DNA of 64,000 nucleotides. Origin: Iodobacter fluviatilis (lineage in GTDB: Bacteria > Pseudomonadota > Gammaproteobacteria > Burkholderiales > Chitinibacteraceae). Of the stretch, positions 6,544 to 16,270 are shown one piece after another. A program made the translations under genes and the position numbers. Under the pieces are notes generated by a model. That model ran no database searches. It saw only the letters and a list, made by a program, of their open reading frames with translations, and had not been told where the DNA came from. The stretch is taken from the NCBI RefSeq assembly GCF_004194535.1, contig NZ_CP025781.1, forward strand, positions 1,550,001 through 1,614,000, written 5' to 3'. The number at the start of each line of letters is the position of its first letter. Position 1 is the stretch's first letter.

Positions 6544-8741
6544 TTGTTGTACCTCGGTTCACCCGACTGAGGCCCAGGATTAATGGGGAAATTCGGCCAC
6601 AACTTAGCAGGAATCTTCTGGCCACAAGCATCCAGTGCTCGTTCAGCGCAATGACAACAATTATTTTTCAGGAAGCTATAGTCGGTACATTTCTTCATTT
6701 CACGCTTAATGCAATCATCATTATCTCGCCCCTTAGCTTCCTGGCAAGTAGCACCTTTTGGAGCTGGGTCAGGGCCAACCCCTTCGGGAGAAAAGCTTGA
6801 TGTATCGTTATCGTTACCCTGATAACGGATAAAACAATGCTGACCAGGAATTACATAACCTTGAATTGGGCGATAGCACATCTCAGCCAATCCAAAAGGA
6901 TCAATCAGATTGATTGGATTCCCTGATACATACCCATAAGTATTAATCCCACCCGCCAACCCAATCGGATCAGATTCAATATACCTGCCTGTTGCCGGGT
7001 CGTAATCTCGGAAGTAGTTGTAATGCTTGCCGGTTTCTTTATCAAAATACTGGCCGGGGAAGCGCAGGTTGTAGCTGAACTTTTTACCGGTTTTACTTGG
7101 GTCTTCATCAGCGAGGCTATTGCCAAATGGCTCGCCATCCCAGCGCCAGAGGATTTTTTTGCTGGCTGGATCGCTAATCTGGCGAGGTGTGCCCAGGTGA
7201 TCGGCCCAGATATAGCTGATGTTAGCGCTTGCGCCCGCAGTGCTAAGCACGGCTACCGGCGTATCACCCAGCCAAATTGTTTCCTGCACTGGCTTGCCAT
7301 CGGCTTGATATTCACCCAGCAAATGCCCCTGAGTATCATAGACAAACAGGCTAGTGCCGGTTGCTGAGGTTTTTTGTACCCTTTGCCCGAGCGCGTTGTA
7401 GCTATAGCTGACGACCACCTTAGCTTTAGTGGATTTTATTAAGCGGCCAGCGTTGTTATACGTCAGCGTCCAGCCATTATCGTTAGCGCGATTCCCTGCC
7501 GCATCGTAAGTGTAAGTGGCTTTGTTCGCCCCGCTGGATGAAAGCAGACGATTGCTATTGTCAGCGTGCTTATAATTTGTAGTCTCCGCCCCAACAGTTT
7601 GGTCGGTACGGTTGCCGTTAAAATCATAAAAATAATTAAACGAGCTGTTATTACTGACGGCCAGATTTAGCCGGTCGAGCAGATCGTAGCTATATTCCTG
7701 GCTGCGCTGCGGGGCGTTAATGTCTTCGATGCGGCGTAAATTGCTGGCTGCATCAAAGGTATAAACGCGGTTGCCATCCGCAAGGCTTTGCCCAGCAAGC
7801 AGGCCCGTATTAGCCGCAACCCTTGCCCAAATCTGACCATTACTCCAGCGCCAGCTTTGTGCACCGATATGGCCGGACCAAACCAGCTGATCCAGCAAAG
7901 GTTTACCATTGATTTGCACGCTGCTGACTTGCCCTGCGGCATCACGCAGATAGCTGATCATCGTGCCACTTGGGTAGCGGATGCTTGCTAGCTGGCCGTT
8001 GCTGGTGGCGGTGTAGCCGACGGTTGCAAGCGCCTTGCCAATTTGCTGCTGAGCCTCAGCCAGATGGCCCTGTGCATCGTAGCGATAGCTGATGCTGCTA
8101 CTTGGATTACTAATGCTGGCAATTTGACCGACGAGGCTGGTGTCGTAAGTAAAGGTGTTGATGCCATCGCCAAAGTTAATACTGCGCACACGGCCTAGAT
8201 CGTCGTAGGTGTAGGCGGCGGTCTTTTTTCTGGCGTCGGTATAGGTTTGAATCTGCCCGCTGGCCGTGCGGGTATAGCTGCTGGTGCCTGTATCCGGGCT
8301 GACTAATTTAATTAGGTCATCAAAGCCGTTGTAGCTGTAGCTGGTTTTAAAGCCTTCTGGATCGGTCACTTGTACCAAATTATCGCGGGCGTCATAAGCC
8401 ATCAGTGTGGCTTTGCCCGCTGCATCGGTGCTTTTGCTCAGGCGGTTTAAAGCATCATATTCATAGCGGGTAACCCGGCCTAGCGGATCAGTACTGGTTT
8501 GGCGATTGCCATTGGCATCATAGCTGTAGCTATAAACTTGGCCTTTTGCATCCCATTCTTTTTCCAGGCGGCCTAAAGCATCGTAACGCTTAAAGCGGCT
8601 GACCACCGTGGCGTGAGTTGGTAAGGCACTGACAGATGATGCCGCCGCAGAAGGGGCAATGGGCGCTGCAAAAGCAACCTGGCTCAAAAGAAGAATACTG
8701 CCCAGCAACACTTTGCCAGGCAGAGCTGTAGATATAAACAT
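6540..8741 (-). CDS. Second-half YD/Rhs shell protein with a cysteine-rich tip (module 3)
   Basis: The product is 733 residues. Residues 1-26 form a Sec signal peptide (hydrophobic core VLLGSILLLSQVAFA, cut before APIAP). YD repeats follow to about residue 520, then the RHS core ending near residue 608. The last roughly 125 residues carry at least nine cysteines and the motifs GQHCFIRY and NNCCHCAERAL, ending in a NPGPQSGE segment. A cysteine/histidine-based hydrolase acting in the periplasm is possible but unproven. It starts 18 bases after the stop of the first-half YD gene at 8760, so the two form an operon with the membrane protein at 6139-6543. The shell matches module 1 closely. Confidence 0.88.
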   Translation of the reverse strand: MFISTALPGKVLLGSILLLSQVAFAAPIAPSAAASSVSALPTHATVVSRFKRYDALGRLEKEWDAKGQVYSYSYDANGNRQTSTDPLGRVTRYEYDALNRLSKSTDAAGKATLMAYDARDNLVQVTDPEGFKTSYSYNGFDDLIKLVSPDTGTSSYTRTASGQIQTYTDARKKTAAYTYDDLGRVRSINFGDGINTFTYDTSLVGQIASISNPSSSISYRYDAQGHLAEAQQQIGKALATVGYTATSNGQLASIRYPSGTMISYLRDAAGQVSSVQINGKPLLDQLVWSGHIGAQSWRWSNGQIWARVAANTGLLAGQSLADGNRVYTFDAASNLRRIEDINAPQRSQEYSYDLLDRLNLAVSNNSSFNYFYDFNGNRTDQTVGAETTNYKHADNSNRLLSSSGANKATYTYDAAGNRANDNGWTLTYNNAGRLIKSTKAKVVVSYSYNALGQRVQKTSATGTSLFVYDTQGHLLGEYQADGKPVQETIWLGDTPVAVLSTAGASANISYIWADHLGTPRQISDPASKKILWRWDGEPFGNSLADEDPSKTGKKFSYNLRFPGQYFDKETGKHYNYFRDYDPATGRYIESDPIGLAGGINTYGYVSGNPINLIDPFGLAEMCYRPIQGYVIPGQHCFIRYQGNDNDTSSFSPEGVGPDPAPKGATCQEAKGRDNDDCIKREMKKCTDYSFLKNNCCHCAERALDACGQKIPAKLWPNFPINPGPQSGEPRYNK

Positions 8742-8759
8742 AGGTAACTCTCTGAAAGG

Positions 8760-11006
8760 TTATTTGGCAGGTTTGACTGACTGGGCTTGTTGCACTTGCA
8801 ATAGGCCATTAGCGAGCGTGCTGTCAGGATCGTAACGATCCACTTGCTCCTGTAAACCTGCCTTATTCAGGGTGTAAACCTCACGATGGCCTTGGTTATC
8901 GGTGATTTCGCTTAGGCGATGCGCTGCGTCATAGAGATAATTAATCACTAAACCACTAGGTAGCGTGGCCTGTTTTAATAAGCCCGTTGGCCAATAGTCA
9001 AAACGGCTTAGTGCCGCGCCGACTTGCCTGCTGATTAAGCGATTGCGAGCATCGTAAGTGAGGATCGATTTAATCCCATCTGGCGAAAGGATTTCTAATG
9101 GATTGCCATTGGCGTCATAGCGGGTGAACTGAGTCATCTGCTGAGCAGCATTAGTCAGCGCCGTTAAATTACTCTGAGCATCGTATTGATAGCTGCTGGT
9201 TTTACCATCTGGATCTGTGCTGGTTTTTACTTGCCCCAAATCGGCATAAGTCCAGCTCCAACGGCGGGTTTGCCCGTCGGCTGTGATGGCTTTATTCAGC
9301 AGATTGGCTTTGTCATCGTATTGAAAAGTAGTTGCACGGCCAGGCTCGGTCACTTTAAGCGGCAAGCGCCAAGTAGCATGCCATTCGGTGCTGATGGTTC
9401 GGGCAAGCGGCGTGCCAGCGGCTTCGGTGCGGCTGGTTTCTAACAGACGGGCCAAATCGTAAACGTAGGTGGTTTTGTTGCCGTTAAAGTCTGTACGGCT
9501 GGTCACATTGCCGTTAGCGTCGTAGAGCAGATTATTGCTTGCTGCACTGCAGCCTGCGCCACCTGGCTGATCCTTACCCTGCAAACGCCATGTTCCCGCG
9601 ACCAATTTAAATTGATAGCGCCTTACCGACCCCAATGGATCTGTTTCTTCTGTCCAGCGCGTACCGCTGGCAGGGTCACCGCCAAAATTAAGCGTAAATT
9701 TATCCACGCCACCAGCATGCTCGGACGAAATCGCCTGACCTTGCTCGTTGTAAGCCCACGAAGCAAAGCGCTGACCACTTTCGTCAATAAGCCCAGTGAG
9801 TAAAGTTGGATTACGGGTGTCTTCGTAGAGATATTGGCGGCTGGTATTGTCGGCATAAGTCACCTTACTCAAACGCCCCGCATCGTAAGCATAAGAAGCA
9901 ACGGTGACTTCATCTGCCTGCACACTACTCAGGTAAATTGAGCTCTCATAATTGAAAACAAGCTGACGGCCTAATTTGTCCACTATTTTGCTTAGACGAC
10001 CAGACTCATCGTAACTAAACGCCATGCTTTGACCATTCAACATGGCTATTTGAATCAACTTCCCCTGCTTATCATAGCTTTCCGTGTTAGTGCCCTCTTT
10101 TACTGTAAACCCATCAGGGGAAATAATGAGCTGATAGGGATTTTCTGCAGTGCTAGATTGGGCTTGACCGTTGCTACTGAAAGCAAAGCGTTTTCCATCT
10201 TCACGCTCAAGCAAATATTGAGCAACACTACTTACAGAGGAAGTATTAATCAGCCCATAGTAAGCCAGCCAATCTGGGTCAGCATCTTTAGGCGCAATGG
10301 CCAAATGAAACGAAGACACGCCATCCAAAATGGGAGCAACAGGCACAATGCGGCGCATTAAATTATGCTTCCAGCCAATACCTAGGCCTTGCTCAGCAAC
10401 ACTGCTGCCGTTGTAGTAACGAGTGAATTTAAGCCCATTTCCCCAAATGAAATCTGGTTCAGTTTGGAGTTTATTACCCGTCGCGGTATTGATTGGATTC
10501 CCTGTACACGTATTAGGTACACCCAGTTCTGGCTGCTCACACAAACCATTAGGGCAAGCAACTAGCGGTTGACAATTATTATTAGGGCCAAGATAAAGGC
10601 CAACGTCACATTTTGGCCGACAAGAGTTACTTACAAACCCTGGAAACTGCTGATCATTACATTGGAATAGTGGAAGGTATGGCCACGGACCAGAATTACC
10701 CCACCGTGGGGAGCTAAAGTTGTAGGCCCACCAATAACCTGACGGCCCTGTCCCATTTTGTAGCAAACCAGCAAATGAATATTCAGATTGGTCTTCGTTG
10801 CCATCAATAGCTTGATGAGAGCCGTCAGCTGATACAGAGTTATTCCACCCCCAAGATGCAGCGCTGTTTCGATCTAAAAAACATGGAGATGCTTTTGGTA
10901 CACTGTAGGCAAGAGTTGTGTAGCATTGCAAACCAGCAGCAAACACTGAGCCACTGACCATCAATATAAAAACAAATATTATTTTAGCCATCTTCCCTAT
11001 ATACAT
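8760..11006 (-). CDS. First-half YD/Rhs shell protein (DUF6531-type N-terminus)
   Basis: The product is 748 residues; a start at 10991 (MAKIIF...) is also possible. A signal peptide with core IIFVFILMVSGSVFA is followed by about 150 residues rich in W, G and C. Then comes CTGNPINTATGNKLQTEPDF and LKFTRYYNG, the usual entry to YD shells, and YD repeats to the end. There is no RHS core or tip. In ordinary Rhs proteins this half continues directly into the part encoded at 6540-8741, so the shell is split in two, each half with its own signal peptide. Upstream lies an AT-rich spacer and the fba terminator. Confidence 0.85.
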   Translation of the reverse strand: MYIGKMAKIIFVFILMVSGSVFAAGLQCYTTLAYSVPKASPCFLDRNSAASWGWNNSVSADGSHQAIDGNEDQSEYSFAGLLQNGTGPSGYWWAYNFSSPRWGNSGPWPYLPLFQCNDQQFPGFVSNSCRPKCDVGLYLGPNNNCQPLVACPNGLCEQPELGVPNTCTGNPINTATGNKLQTEPDFIWGNGLKFTRYYNGSSVAEQGLGIGWKHNLMRRIVPVAPILDGVSSFHLAIAPKDADPDWLAYYGLINTSSVSSVAQYLLEREDGKRFAFSSNGQAQSSTAENPYQLIISPDGFTVKEGTNTESYDKQGKLIQIAMLNGQSMAFSYDESGRLSKIVDKLGRQLVFNYESSIYLSSVQADEVTVASYAYDAGRLSKVTYADNTSRQYLYEDTRNPTLLTGLIDESGQRFASWAYNEQGQAISSEHAGGVDKFTLNFGGDPASGTRWTEETDPLGSVRRYQFKLVAGTWRLQGKDQPGGAGCSAASNNLLYDANGNVTSRTDFNGNKTTYVYDLARLLETSRTEAAGTPLARTISTEWHATWRLPLKVTEPGRATTFQYDDKANLLNKAITADGQTRRWSWTYADLGQVKTSTDPDGKTSSYQYDAQSNLTALTNAAQQMTQFTRYDANGNPLEILSPDGIKSILTYDARNRLISRQVGAALSRFDYWPTGLLKQATLPSGLVINYLYDAAHRLSEITDNQGHREVYTLNKAGLQEQVDRYDPDSTLANGLLQVQQAQSVKPAK

Positions 11007-11230
11007 ATCTGTACAACCCTAATTAAAAATTTCTTTTTTACACTGTAAAACCGGCACTCATACCAAAACAGCATCCATCAAAAAAGATGCCGATGATAAA
11101 AACACTGATGATTTTTAAGACTAAATTTTGGACAGGCATTCTAATCGATATGTTTTTATTGAACTAAATTTACTGATGACTGGCATAGTCATTTGCACTT
11201 ATTGACATATTATTAATATGCAAATTTAAT

Positions 11231-11272
11231 TAAAAAAGGGTGAATACGATTTCTCGTAATCACCCTTTTTTA
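11231..11272 (-). terminator. Bidirectional terminator below fba
   Basis: A 19-bp stem with one mismatch (TAAAAAAGGGTG... / ...CACCCTTTTTTA) has T-tracts in both directions. It lies 15 bases past the fba stop and separates fba from the Rhs locus. Confidence 0.85.
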
Positions 11273-11287
11273 ATTAATGCTTAATAT

Positions 11288-12331
11288 TTAAGCCTTGTTA
11301 TATCTCAACGCCATTTTCTCTAGCGATACCGGCTTCATTTTCTCTGCCATCCCCGCTGCGCCAAAAGCGTCGTAGCGGGCTTCGCATATTTCGCGCATGG
11401 CGACGATGGCGGGTTTTAAATAGGCGCGGGGGTCGAAGTCTGCGGGGTTCATCGCCAGATGGCGGCGGATGGCGGCGGTCATGGCTAGGCGCAAATCGGT
11501 GTCGATATTGATTTTACGCACGCCGTACTGGATGGCGCGGCGGATTTCTTCTACGGGAACTCCCCATGTAGGTTTCAACTCACCACCGTATTTGCGCATT
11601 TCTTCGAGTAATTCTTGTGGCACGCTGGATGAGCCGTGCATCACCAGATGCACATCGGGGATGACGGCGTTAATTGCACGCACGCGGTCAATCGCCAGTA
11701 CTTCGCCGCAGGGTGGCTTGGTGAATTTATACGCACCGTGGCTGGTGCCGATGGCAATCGCCAATGCATCTACGCCAGTGGCTTTCACAAAGGCCAGCGC
11801 TTCTTGCGGATCAGTCAGCATTTCGGCGTGGCTTAATACGCGGTTTGCACCCACGCCGTCTTCTTCTTCGCCCATGCCGGTTTCTAAGCTGCCCAAGCAG
11901 CCCAGCTCGCCCTCTACCGATACGCCACAGGCGTGCGCCATGCGTACCACTTCTGCAGTTACTGCTGCGTTGTAGGCGTAGTCGGATGGGGTCTTGCCAT
12001 CTTGCAATAGGGAGCCATCCATCATCACGCTGGTAAAGCCCATTTTGATAGCGGTCATACAGACTGCAGGGCTGACGCCGTGATCTTGGTGCATGACGAT
12101 GGGCAGATGCGGGTAGCTGGCTACTGCGCCTTCGATCAGTGTTTTTAGAAACTGCTCACCTGCATATTTACGCGCACCGGCACTGGCCTGCAGGATCACT
12201 GGGCTGGACGTGGCATCGGCGGCTTGCAAAATAGCCTGAACTTGTTCGAGGTTATTCACGTTAAAGGCGGGTACGCCATAACCGTGTTCGGCGGCGTGAT
12301 CAAGGACTTGGCGAAGGGATACGAGTGACAT
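11288..12331 (-). CDS. fba: Fructose-bisphosphate aldolase, class II
   Basis: The enzyme cleaves fructose 1,6-bisphosphate to dihydroxyacetone phosphate and glyceraldehyde 3-phosphate and runs in reverse in gluconeogenesis. The product is 347 residues from the ATG at 12331 ([19 protein letters not shown]). A longer frame to 12397 lacks family residues. Zinc and active-site motifs are present: [37 protein letters not shown] and [10 protein letters not shown], the pattern of the long 'Calvin-type' class II group. It ends at a strong terminator. pgk lies upstream on the same strand, with a cupin gene between. Confidence 0.95.
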   Translation of the reverse strand: MSLVSLRQVLDHAAEHGYGVPAFNVNNLEQVQAILQAADATSSPVILQASAGARKYAGEQFLKTLIEGAVASYPHLPIVMHQDHGVSPAVCMTAIKMGFTSVMMDGSLLQDGKTPSDYAYNAAVTAEVVRMAHACGVSVEGELGCLGSLETGMGEEEDGVGANRVLSHAEMLTDPQEALAFVKATGVDALAIAIGTSHGAYKFTKPPCGEVLAIDRVRAINAVIPDVHLVMHGSSSVPQELLEEMRKYGGELKPTWGVPVEEIRRAIQYGVRKINIDTDLRLAMTAAIRRHLAMNPADFDPRAYLKPAIVAMREICEARYDAFGAAGMAEKMKPVSLEKMALRYNKA

Positions 12332-12423
12332 GGCTAAGATCCAGAATATTGTTGCTGCGATGCAACACATATTAGTATTCCACGCCGCCCTATCCAATCA
12401 GGAGTAACGCCATTCGGGAAAAC

Positions 12424-12449
12424 GCTAAAACCACTTCTATTGTTTTAGC
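12424..12449 (-). terminator. Weak hairpin between the cupin gene and fba
   Basis: GCTAAAAC and GTTTTAGC form an 8-bp stem with a 10-base loop; GTTTTCC follows on the minus strand. It could terminate the cupin transcript. Confidence 0.4.
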
Positions 12450-12497
12450 CCCCATTTATATCGCTTCAACTCAAATAAAACAGCCACTCAGCATCGC

Positions 12498-13013
12498 TCA
12501 AAATGGCCCATTTGATGCGCGTAACTGATCAGGTAAACCATCGTGATCACCCAGCGGCTGCTTAGGCACGTCGTACCAGTGAAAATCACCGATGGCGATA
12601 TTTTTCTTTGCGTCCAGCGGGTAATCCACTTTATTGTCGGCGCGATTGGTGTCGCCCACCACCAGCAGGCGCACATCGCTGTCGGTGTTGTTGATAAAGG
12701 TATGAGCGATGCCTGTGCCTGGTATGAAACCGACCGCATCTCCTGGCGCTAAGCGATGCAGCACCCCATCCACCCAGCAATCAGGGCTGCCTTCAATCAC
12801 GAAAACAAATTCTTCTTCGGTTTTTTCAGAGTGCGGCCACGAGGTACGTCGGCCTGGCGGTAATAGCTCGTGATGAATGCCAAGGCGAGTCAGGCCGAAT
12901 GTGCGGCCAAAGGGCGAGCCTATCGATAGTTTCTCTTGGCTATTGACATAACAGGCCTTATCTTCCGCTTGGATTTCTTGCCAGTGCTTGATAAAAGGGG
13001 GGCGGTTTGTCAT
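12498..13013 (-). CDS. Cupin-domain protein
   Basis: The product is 171 residues with one double-stranded beta-helix domain. Cupin motif 1 is visible as GRRTSWPHSEKTEEEFVFVIEG and motif 2 as PGDAVGFIPGTGIAHTFIN, given here to show the metal-ligand histidines and glutamate. The C-terminal third (DAKKNIAIGDFHWYDVPKQPLG) is typical of small soluble cupins of unknown substrate. The gene sits between pgk and fba on the same strand, but a terminator separates it from pgk. Substrate unknown. Confidence 0.85.
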   Translation of the reverse strand: MTNRPPFIKHWQEIQAEDKACYVNSQEKLSIGSPFGRTFGLTRLGIHHELLPPGRRTSWPHSEKTEEEFVFVIEGSPDCWVDGVLHRLAPGDAVGFIPGTGIAHTFINNTDSDVRLLVVGDTNRADNKVDYPLDAKKNIAIGDFHWYDVPKQPLGDHDGLPDQLRASNGPF

Positions 13014-13043
13014 GGCTGATCCTCTTGTCTAAGTAAACAGGCG

Positions 13044-13072
13044 AAAAAAACGCCAGCATCGTTGCTGGCGTT
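13044..13072 (-). terminator. Terminator of pgk
   Basis: A 10-bp stem (AACGCCAGCA / TGCTGGCGTT) with a TCGT loop runs into seven Ts on the minus strand, about 70 bases past the pgk stop. Confidence 0.9.
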
Positions 13073-13140
13073 GATCTTACTGAGAGAGCTGAACTGCCGT
13101 CTACAAATACGTCCTAGTATGGCAATTATGCTGGCGGTAC

Positions 13141-14313
13141 TTAAGCGCCGCGCTGTTCCAAAATCTCTACGGCTGGCAATACTTTGCCTTCTAGGAATTC
13201 AAGGAATGCGCCGCCGCCAGTTGAGATATAGCTAACATCGTTAGCAATATCGTACTTAGCCACTGCCGCCAGTGTGTCGCCACCACCGGCAATAGAGAAC
13301 GCAGGCGATGCAGCAATGGCGCGAGCAATCACTTCGGTGCCTTTGCCAAACTGATCAAATTCAAACACGCCAACTGGGCCATTCCAAACAATGGTGCCAG
13401 CGGTTTTCAATACCGTTGCAAGCCTTGCTGCGGTGTCTGGGCCAATATCAAAAATCATATCGTCCGCGGCCACATCGCCAATGGCCTTAATTACGGCGGG
13501 CTCGGTTGGGGAGAATTGCTTACCAATCACAACATCAGCAGGCAAAGGCACATCCCCACCACGGGCGCGTATTTTGGCGATGACACGCTTGGCGTTTTCA
13601 ACCAGATCGGCTTCGGCTAAAGATTTACCAATTTCATGGCCTTCGGCCAGCAAGAAAGTATTGGCAATGCCGCCGCCTACGATCAAGTAATCCACTTTAT
13701 CTGACAAAGTTTCAAGAATAGTCAGCTTGGTTGATACCTTAGAGCCAGCCACAATCGCGACCAGCGGTGAGGCTGGTGCTTTCAGCGCTTTACCCAAAGC
13801 ATCTAACTCACCCGCCATCAATAGGCCAGCGGCGGCAATCGGGGCAAATTTAGCCACGGCATGGGTAGACGCTTCGGCGCGGTGAGCCGTACCAAAAGCA
13901 TCATTTACAAATACATCGCAAAGCGCAGCGTAGGCTTGGCCCAGCTCGTCTGTGTTTTTCTTTTCGCCCTTGTTGCAGCGCACGTTTTGCAGCAGTACCA
14001 GCTCGCCCGCTTTCACTACAAAACCGTTGAAATCATTCACCACAGCCACATTGCGGCCCATTAACTCGCCAAGGCGCTTTGCCACAGGGGCAAGATCGTC
14101 AGCAGGCTGAAATTCACCTTCAGTAGGGCGGCCTAGATGGCTCATCACGATCACGCCAGCACCGGCTTGCAAAGCGGCTTCAATCGTTGGAATAGAAGCG
14201 CGAATACGAGTGTCATCACCAATCACGCCATCTTTTACCGGCACATTCAAATCGGCACGGATCAGTACTTTTTTACCCGTTAATTCAAGCTCGGTCATCT
14301 TGCGAAAAGCCAT
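13141..14313 (-). CDS. pgk: Phosphoglycerate kinase
   Basis: The enzyme transfers phosphate between 1,3-bisphosphoglycerate and ADP in glycolysis. The product is 390 residues, the normal length. Substrate-binding residues appear in [11 protein letters not shown] and SHLGRPTEG, the hinge region in [13 protein letters not shown], and nucleotide-binding residues in the C-terminal [12 protein letters not shown] and [14 protein letters not shown]. The start ATG at 14313 has an AAGGAAA ribosome site. It is read on the minus strand and ends at its own strong terminator. Confidence 0.97.
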   Translation of the reverse strand: MAFRKMTELELTGKKVLIRADLNVPVKDGVIGDDTRIRASIPTIEAALQAGAGVIVMSHLGRPTEGEFQPADDLAPVAKRLGELMGRNVAVVNDFNGFVVKAGELVLLQNVRCNKGEKKNTDELGQAYAALCDVFVNDAFGTAHRAEASTHAVAKFAPIAAAGLLMAGELDALGKALKAPASPLVAIVAGSKVSTKLTILETLSDKVDYLIVGGGIANTFLLAEGHEIGKSLAEADLVENAKRVIAKIRARGGDVPLPADVVIGKQFSPTEPAVIKAIGDVAADDMIFDIGPDTAARLATVLKTAGTIVWNGPVGVFEFDQFGKGTEVIARAIAASPAFSIAGGGDTLAAVAKYDIANDVSYISTGGGAFLEFLEGKVLPAVEILEQRGA

Positions 14314-14437
14314 GGTGGTTTCCTTTGAATGGTGAATAAGTAAGAGTCATTACAAATACGCAAGCAGAGCATAACGCTCAAAGCCAGCCTGCGCTTAATA
14401 TCATCACACGTATTTTAACATACAGATTCTGAGATCT

Positions 14438-15652
14438 ATGAAGCAAGCACCGGCACTATTGTCTAATCGCAATTTCCTCTTCCTTTGGCTCGCCAGCATT
14501 GTCAGCAATTTTGCGCTGGCCGTGGCCATGCTGGCCGAAACATGGCTTGTGATTAACACGCTGGGTGCTAAAGAGCAGCTAGGGCTTGTGATGATAGCGG
14601 GTTCTGTTCCGCGTATTTTACTAATGGCGGTAGGCGGCGTACTAGCCGACCGAATGAAGCGCAGCCATATTATTTTAGGCTCGGTTGGCTTACGGGTACT
14701 GCTGCTGTTTGCGATGATCCCCCTGCTGGCTGCGGGTAAAATCAGTATGGGCATTATGATTGTGTTTGCCTTGATTTACGGCGCGCTGGATGCGTTTTTC
14801 TGGCCTGCCCGCGATGCCCTCGTCCCCAATATTGTGGCCAACAACGATTTAACCCGCGCCAACTCTATTATGCTGACCACCAATCAGATCGGCCTAGTAT
14901 TTGGCCCAGTGCTGGGCGGCACCATGCTGGCCTTATTTAGCTATGAAGTGATATTTGCCCTCACCGGCATCATGCTAGCGCTGGGGCTGATCGCCATAGC
15001 CATGATTCACGAACCGCCGCTGCTATTAGGTCGAGCCCGTTTAAATATGCTGGCCGAGCTAAAAGAAGGTGCACAATATATGATTCAAACGCCCGTGCTG
15101 CGGGCCTTGATGCTGGTATATGCTGCGGCCAATTTACTCTTTATGGGCCCATTGGGATTAGGCGTGCCACTGGTGGTAACCGATCTCTTACAAGGCAATG
15201 CCAGCACGCTTTCCTTTATGCAAAGCGCTTTTGCGGCGGGCATGGTGCTGGGCGGGCTGCTGCTCACCCTCTACCCGCCCACCCAAAAACGCTTGCTGAT
15301 GATTACCGTGGTAATTGCCATCGAAGGCCTGCTGCTGGCTGCATTAGCGCTGGCAACCTGGCTGCCCGTTGCGCTGGGGCTGCAAGTTTTAATTGGCCTT
15401 GGCGTTGCCGCCAATAATGTGCCGATGATGTCCTTGATCCAGCATTACACCGACCGACAAAAGCTAGGGCGGATTATGAGCCTAAATTCTATGGCATCAA
15501 TGGGGCTGGCCCCACTCTCCTACGCGCTGGTGACGGGGCTGTTTTCTATGCATATTGGTGTTGAATGGGTGTTGCCGATATTTGGCCTGCTGCTGGCCGC
15601 GATGATGCTAGCGATGACTTTAAAAATGAAGGTGATTCGGGAAATAGATTAA
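14438..15652 (+). CDS. MFS transporter (exporter-type)
   Basis: The product is 404 residues with about 12 hydrophobic helices. The loop between helices 2 and 3 has the MFS signature GGVLADRMKRSH. The N-terminal NRNFLFLWLASIVSNFALAVA and the overall pattern resemble the MFS_3/enterobactin-exporter-like group. Substrate is unknown. It is divergent from pgk and convergent with the YfaZ-like gene, with a shared terminator between. Confidence 0.85.
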   Translation: MKQAPALLSNRNFLFLWLASIVSNFALAVAMLAETWLVINTLGAKEQLGLVMIAGSVPRILLMAVGGVLADRMKRSHIILGSVGLRVLLLFAMIPLLAAGKISMGIMIVFALIYGALDAFFWPARDALVPNIVANNDLTRANSIMLTTNQIGLVFGPVLGGTMLALFSYEVIFALTGIMLALGLIAIAMIHEPPLLLGRARLNMLAELKEGAQYMIQTPVLRALMLVYAAANLLFMGPLGLGVPLVVTDLLQGNASTLSFMQSAFAAGMVLGGLLLTLYPPTQKRLLMITVVIAIEGLLLAALALATWLPVALGLQVLIGLGVAANNVPMMSLIQHYTDRQKLGRIMSLNSMASMGLAPLSYALVTGLFSMHIGVEWVLPIFGLLLAAMMLAMTLKMKVIREID

Positions 15653-15690
15653 ATGCAAAAATCTGCACCCACCTTGGTTAATTAGCTCGC

Positions 15691-15724
15691 AAAAAAAACG
15701 CAGCCTAAACCGCTGCGTTTTTTT
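15691..15724. terminator. Bidirectional terminator between convergent genes
   Basis: An 8-bp stem (AACGCAGC 15697-15704 / GCTGCGTT 15712-15719) is flanked by an A-run on the left and a T-run on the right. It serves the MFS gene and the YfaZ-like gene. Confidence 0.9.
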
Positions 15725-15739
15725 GAATACACCCCAACA

Positions 15740-16270
15740 TTAAAAATTAATCTGTGCGCCTGCATAAATGCCATTGGCCATTGTGACCGATGGATTGCTG
15801 TCTTTGCCATTCACATAGGTGTATTGATAGCCCACATCCAAAGCGAGCATTTTTGTCATATCCCAACGCACGCCGGCGCGGGCTTCTTTGTAGTAATCCA
15901 CACCATTAGATAATGCCGATGGTGAGAAATAACCTTGACCATACAAGGTAAATGCACCAATAGGAATATCAACCCCTCCGCCTAAAGCGGCTGCGTAACG
16001 GTTATCTTGGTGCTTTAAATTCATATACACCAACTTACCGCCTGCTTTAAATTTTGCAATACCCAGTGGCGCTTGAACACCTAACCCTACCGAACCGATA
16101 TTGCCCTTGCCATCGTTACTCAACCAATCTGCACTCGTTGTTAATAATAAGATGCTGCCTTCATATGAAGCACCAAAAAAGCCATCGCCAACGCGGGCAG
16201 TTAAATCACCCGCTTGTGCTGCCATAGGTAAAGACAGCGCAAAAATTGCGCCTAGTAGTTTTTTATTCAT
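15740..16270 (-). CDS. YfaZ-like outer membrane protein
   Basis: The product is 176 residues from the ATG at 16270 (MNKKLLGAIFALSLPMAAQA), which starts a clean signal peptide; the longer frame to 16285 adds five residues before it. The mature part alternates polar and hydrophobic residues as in a small beta-barrel and ends in a terminal phenylalanine (AGAQINF), the outer membrane assembly signal. The layout fits the YfaZ family, whose role is unknown. Confidence 0.8.
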   Translation of the reverse strand: MNKKLLGAIFALSLPMAAQAGDLTARVGDGFFGASYEGSILLLTTSADWLSNDGKGNIGSVGLGVQAPLGIAKFKAGGKLVYMNLKHQDNRYAAALGGGVDIPIGAFTLYGQGYFSPSALSNGVDYYKEARAGVRWDMTKMLALDVGYQYTYVNGKDSNPSVTMANGIYAGAQINF

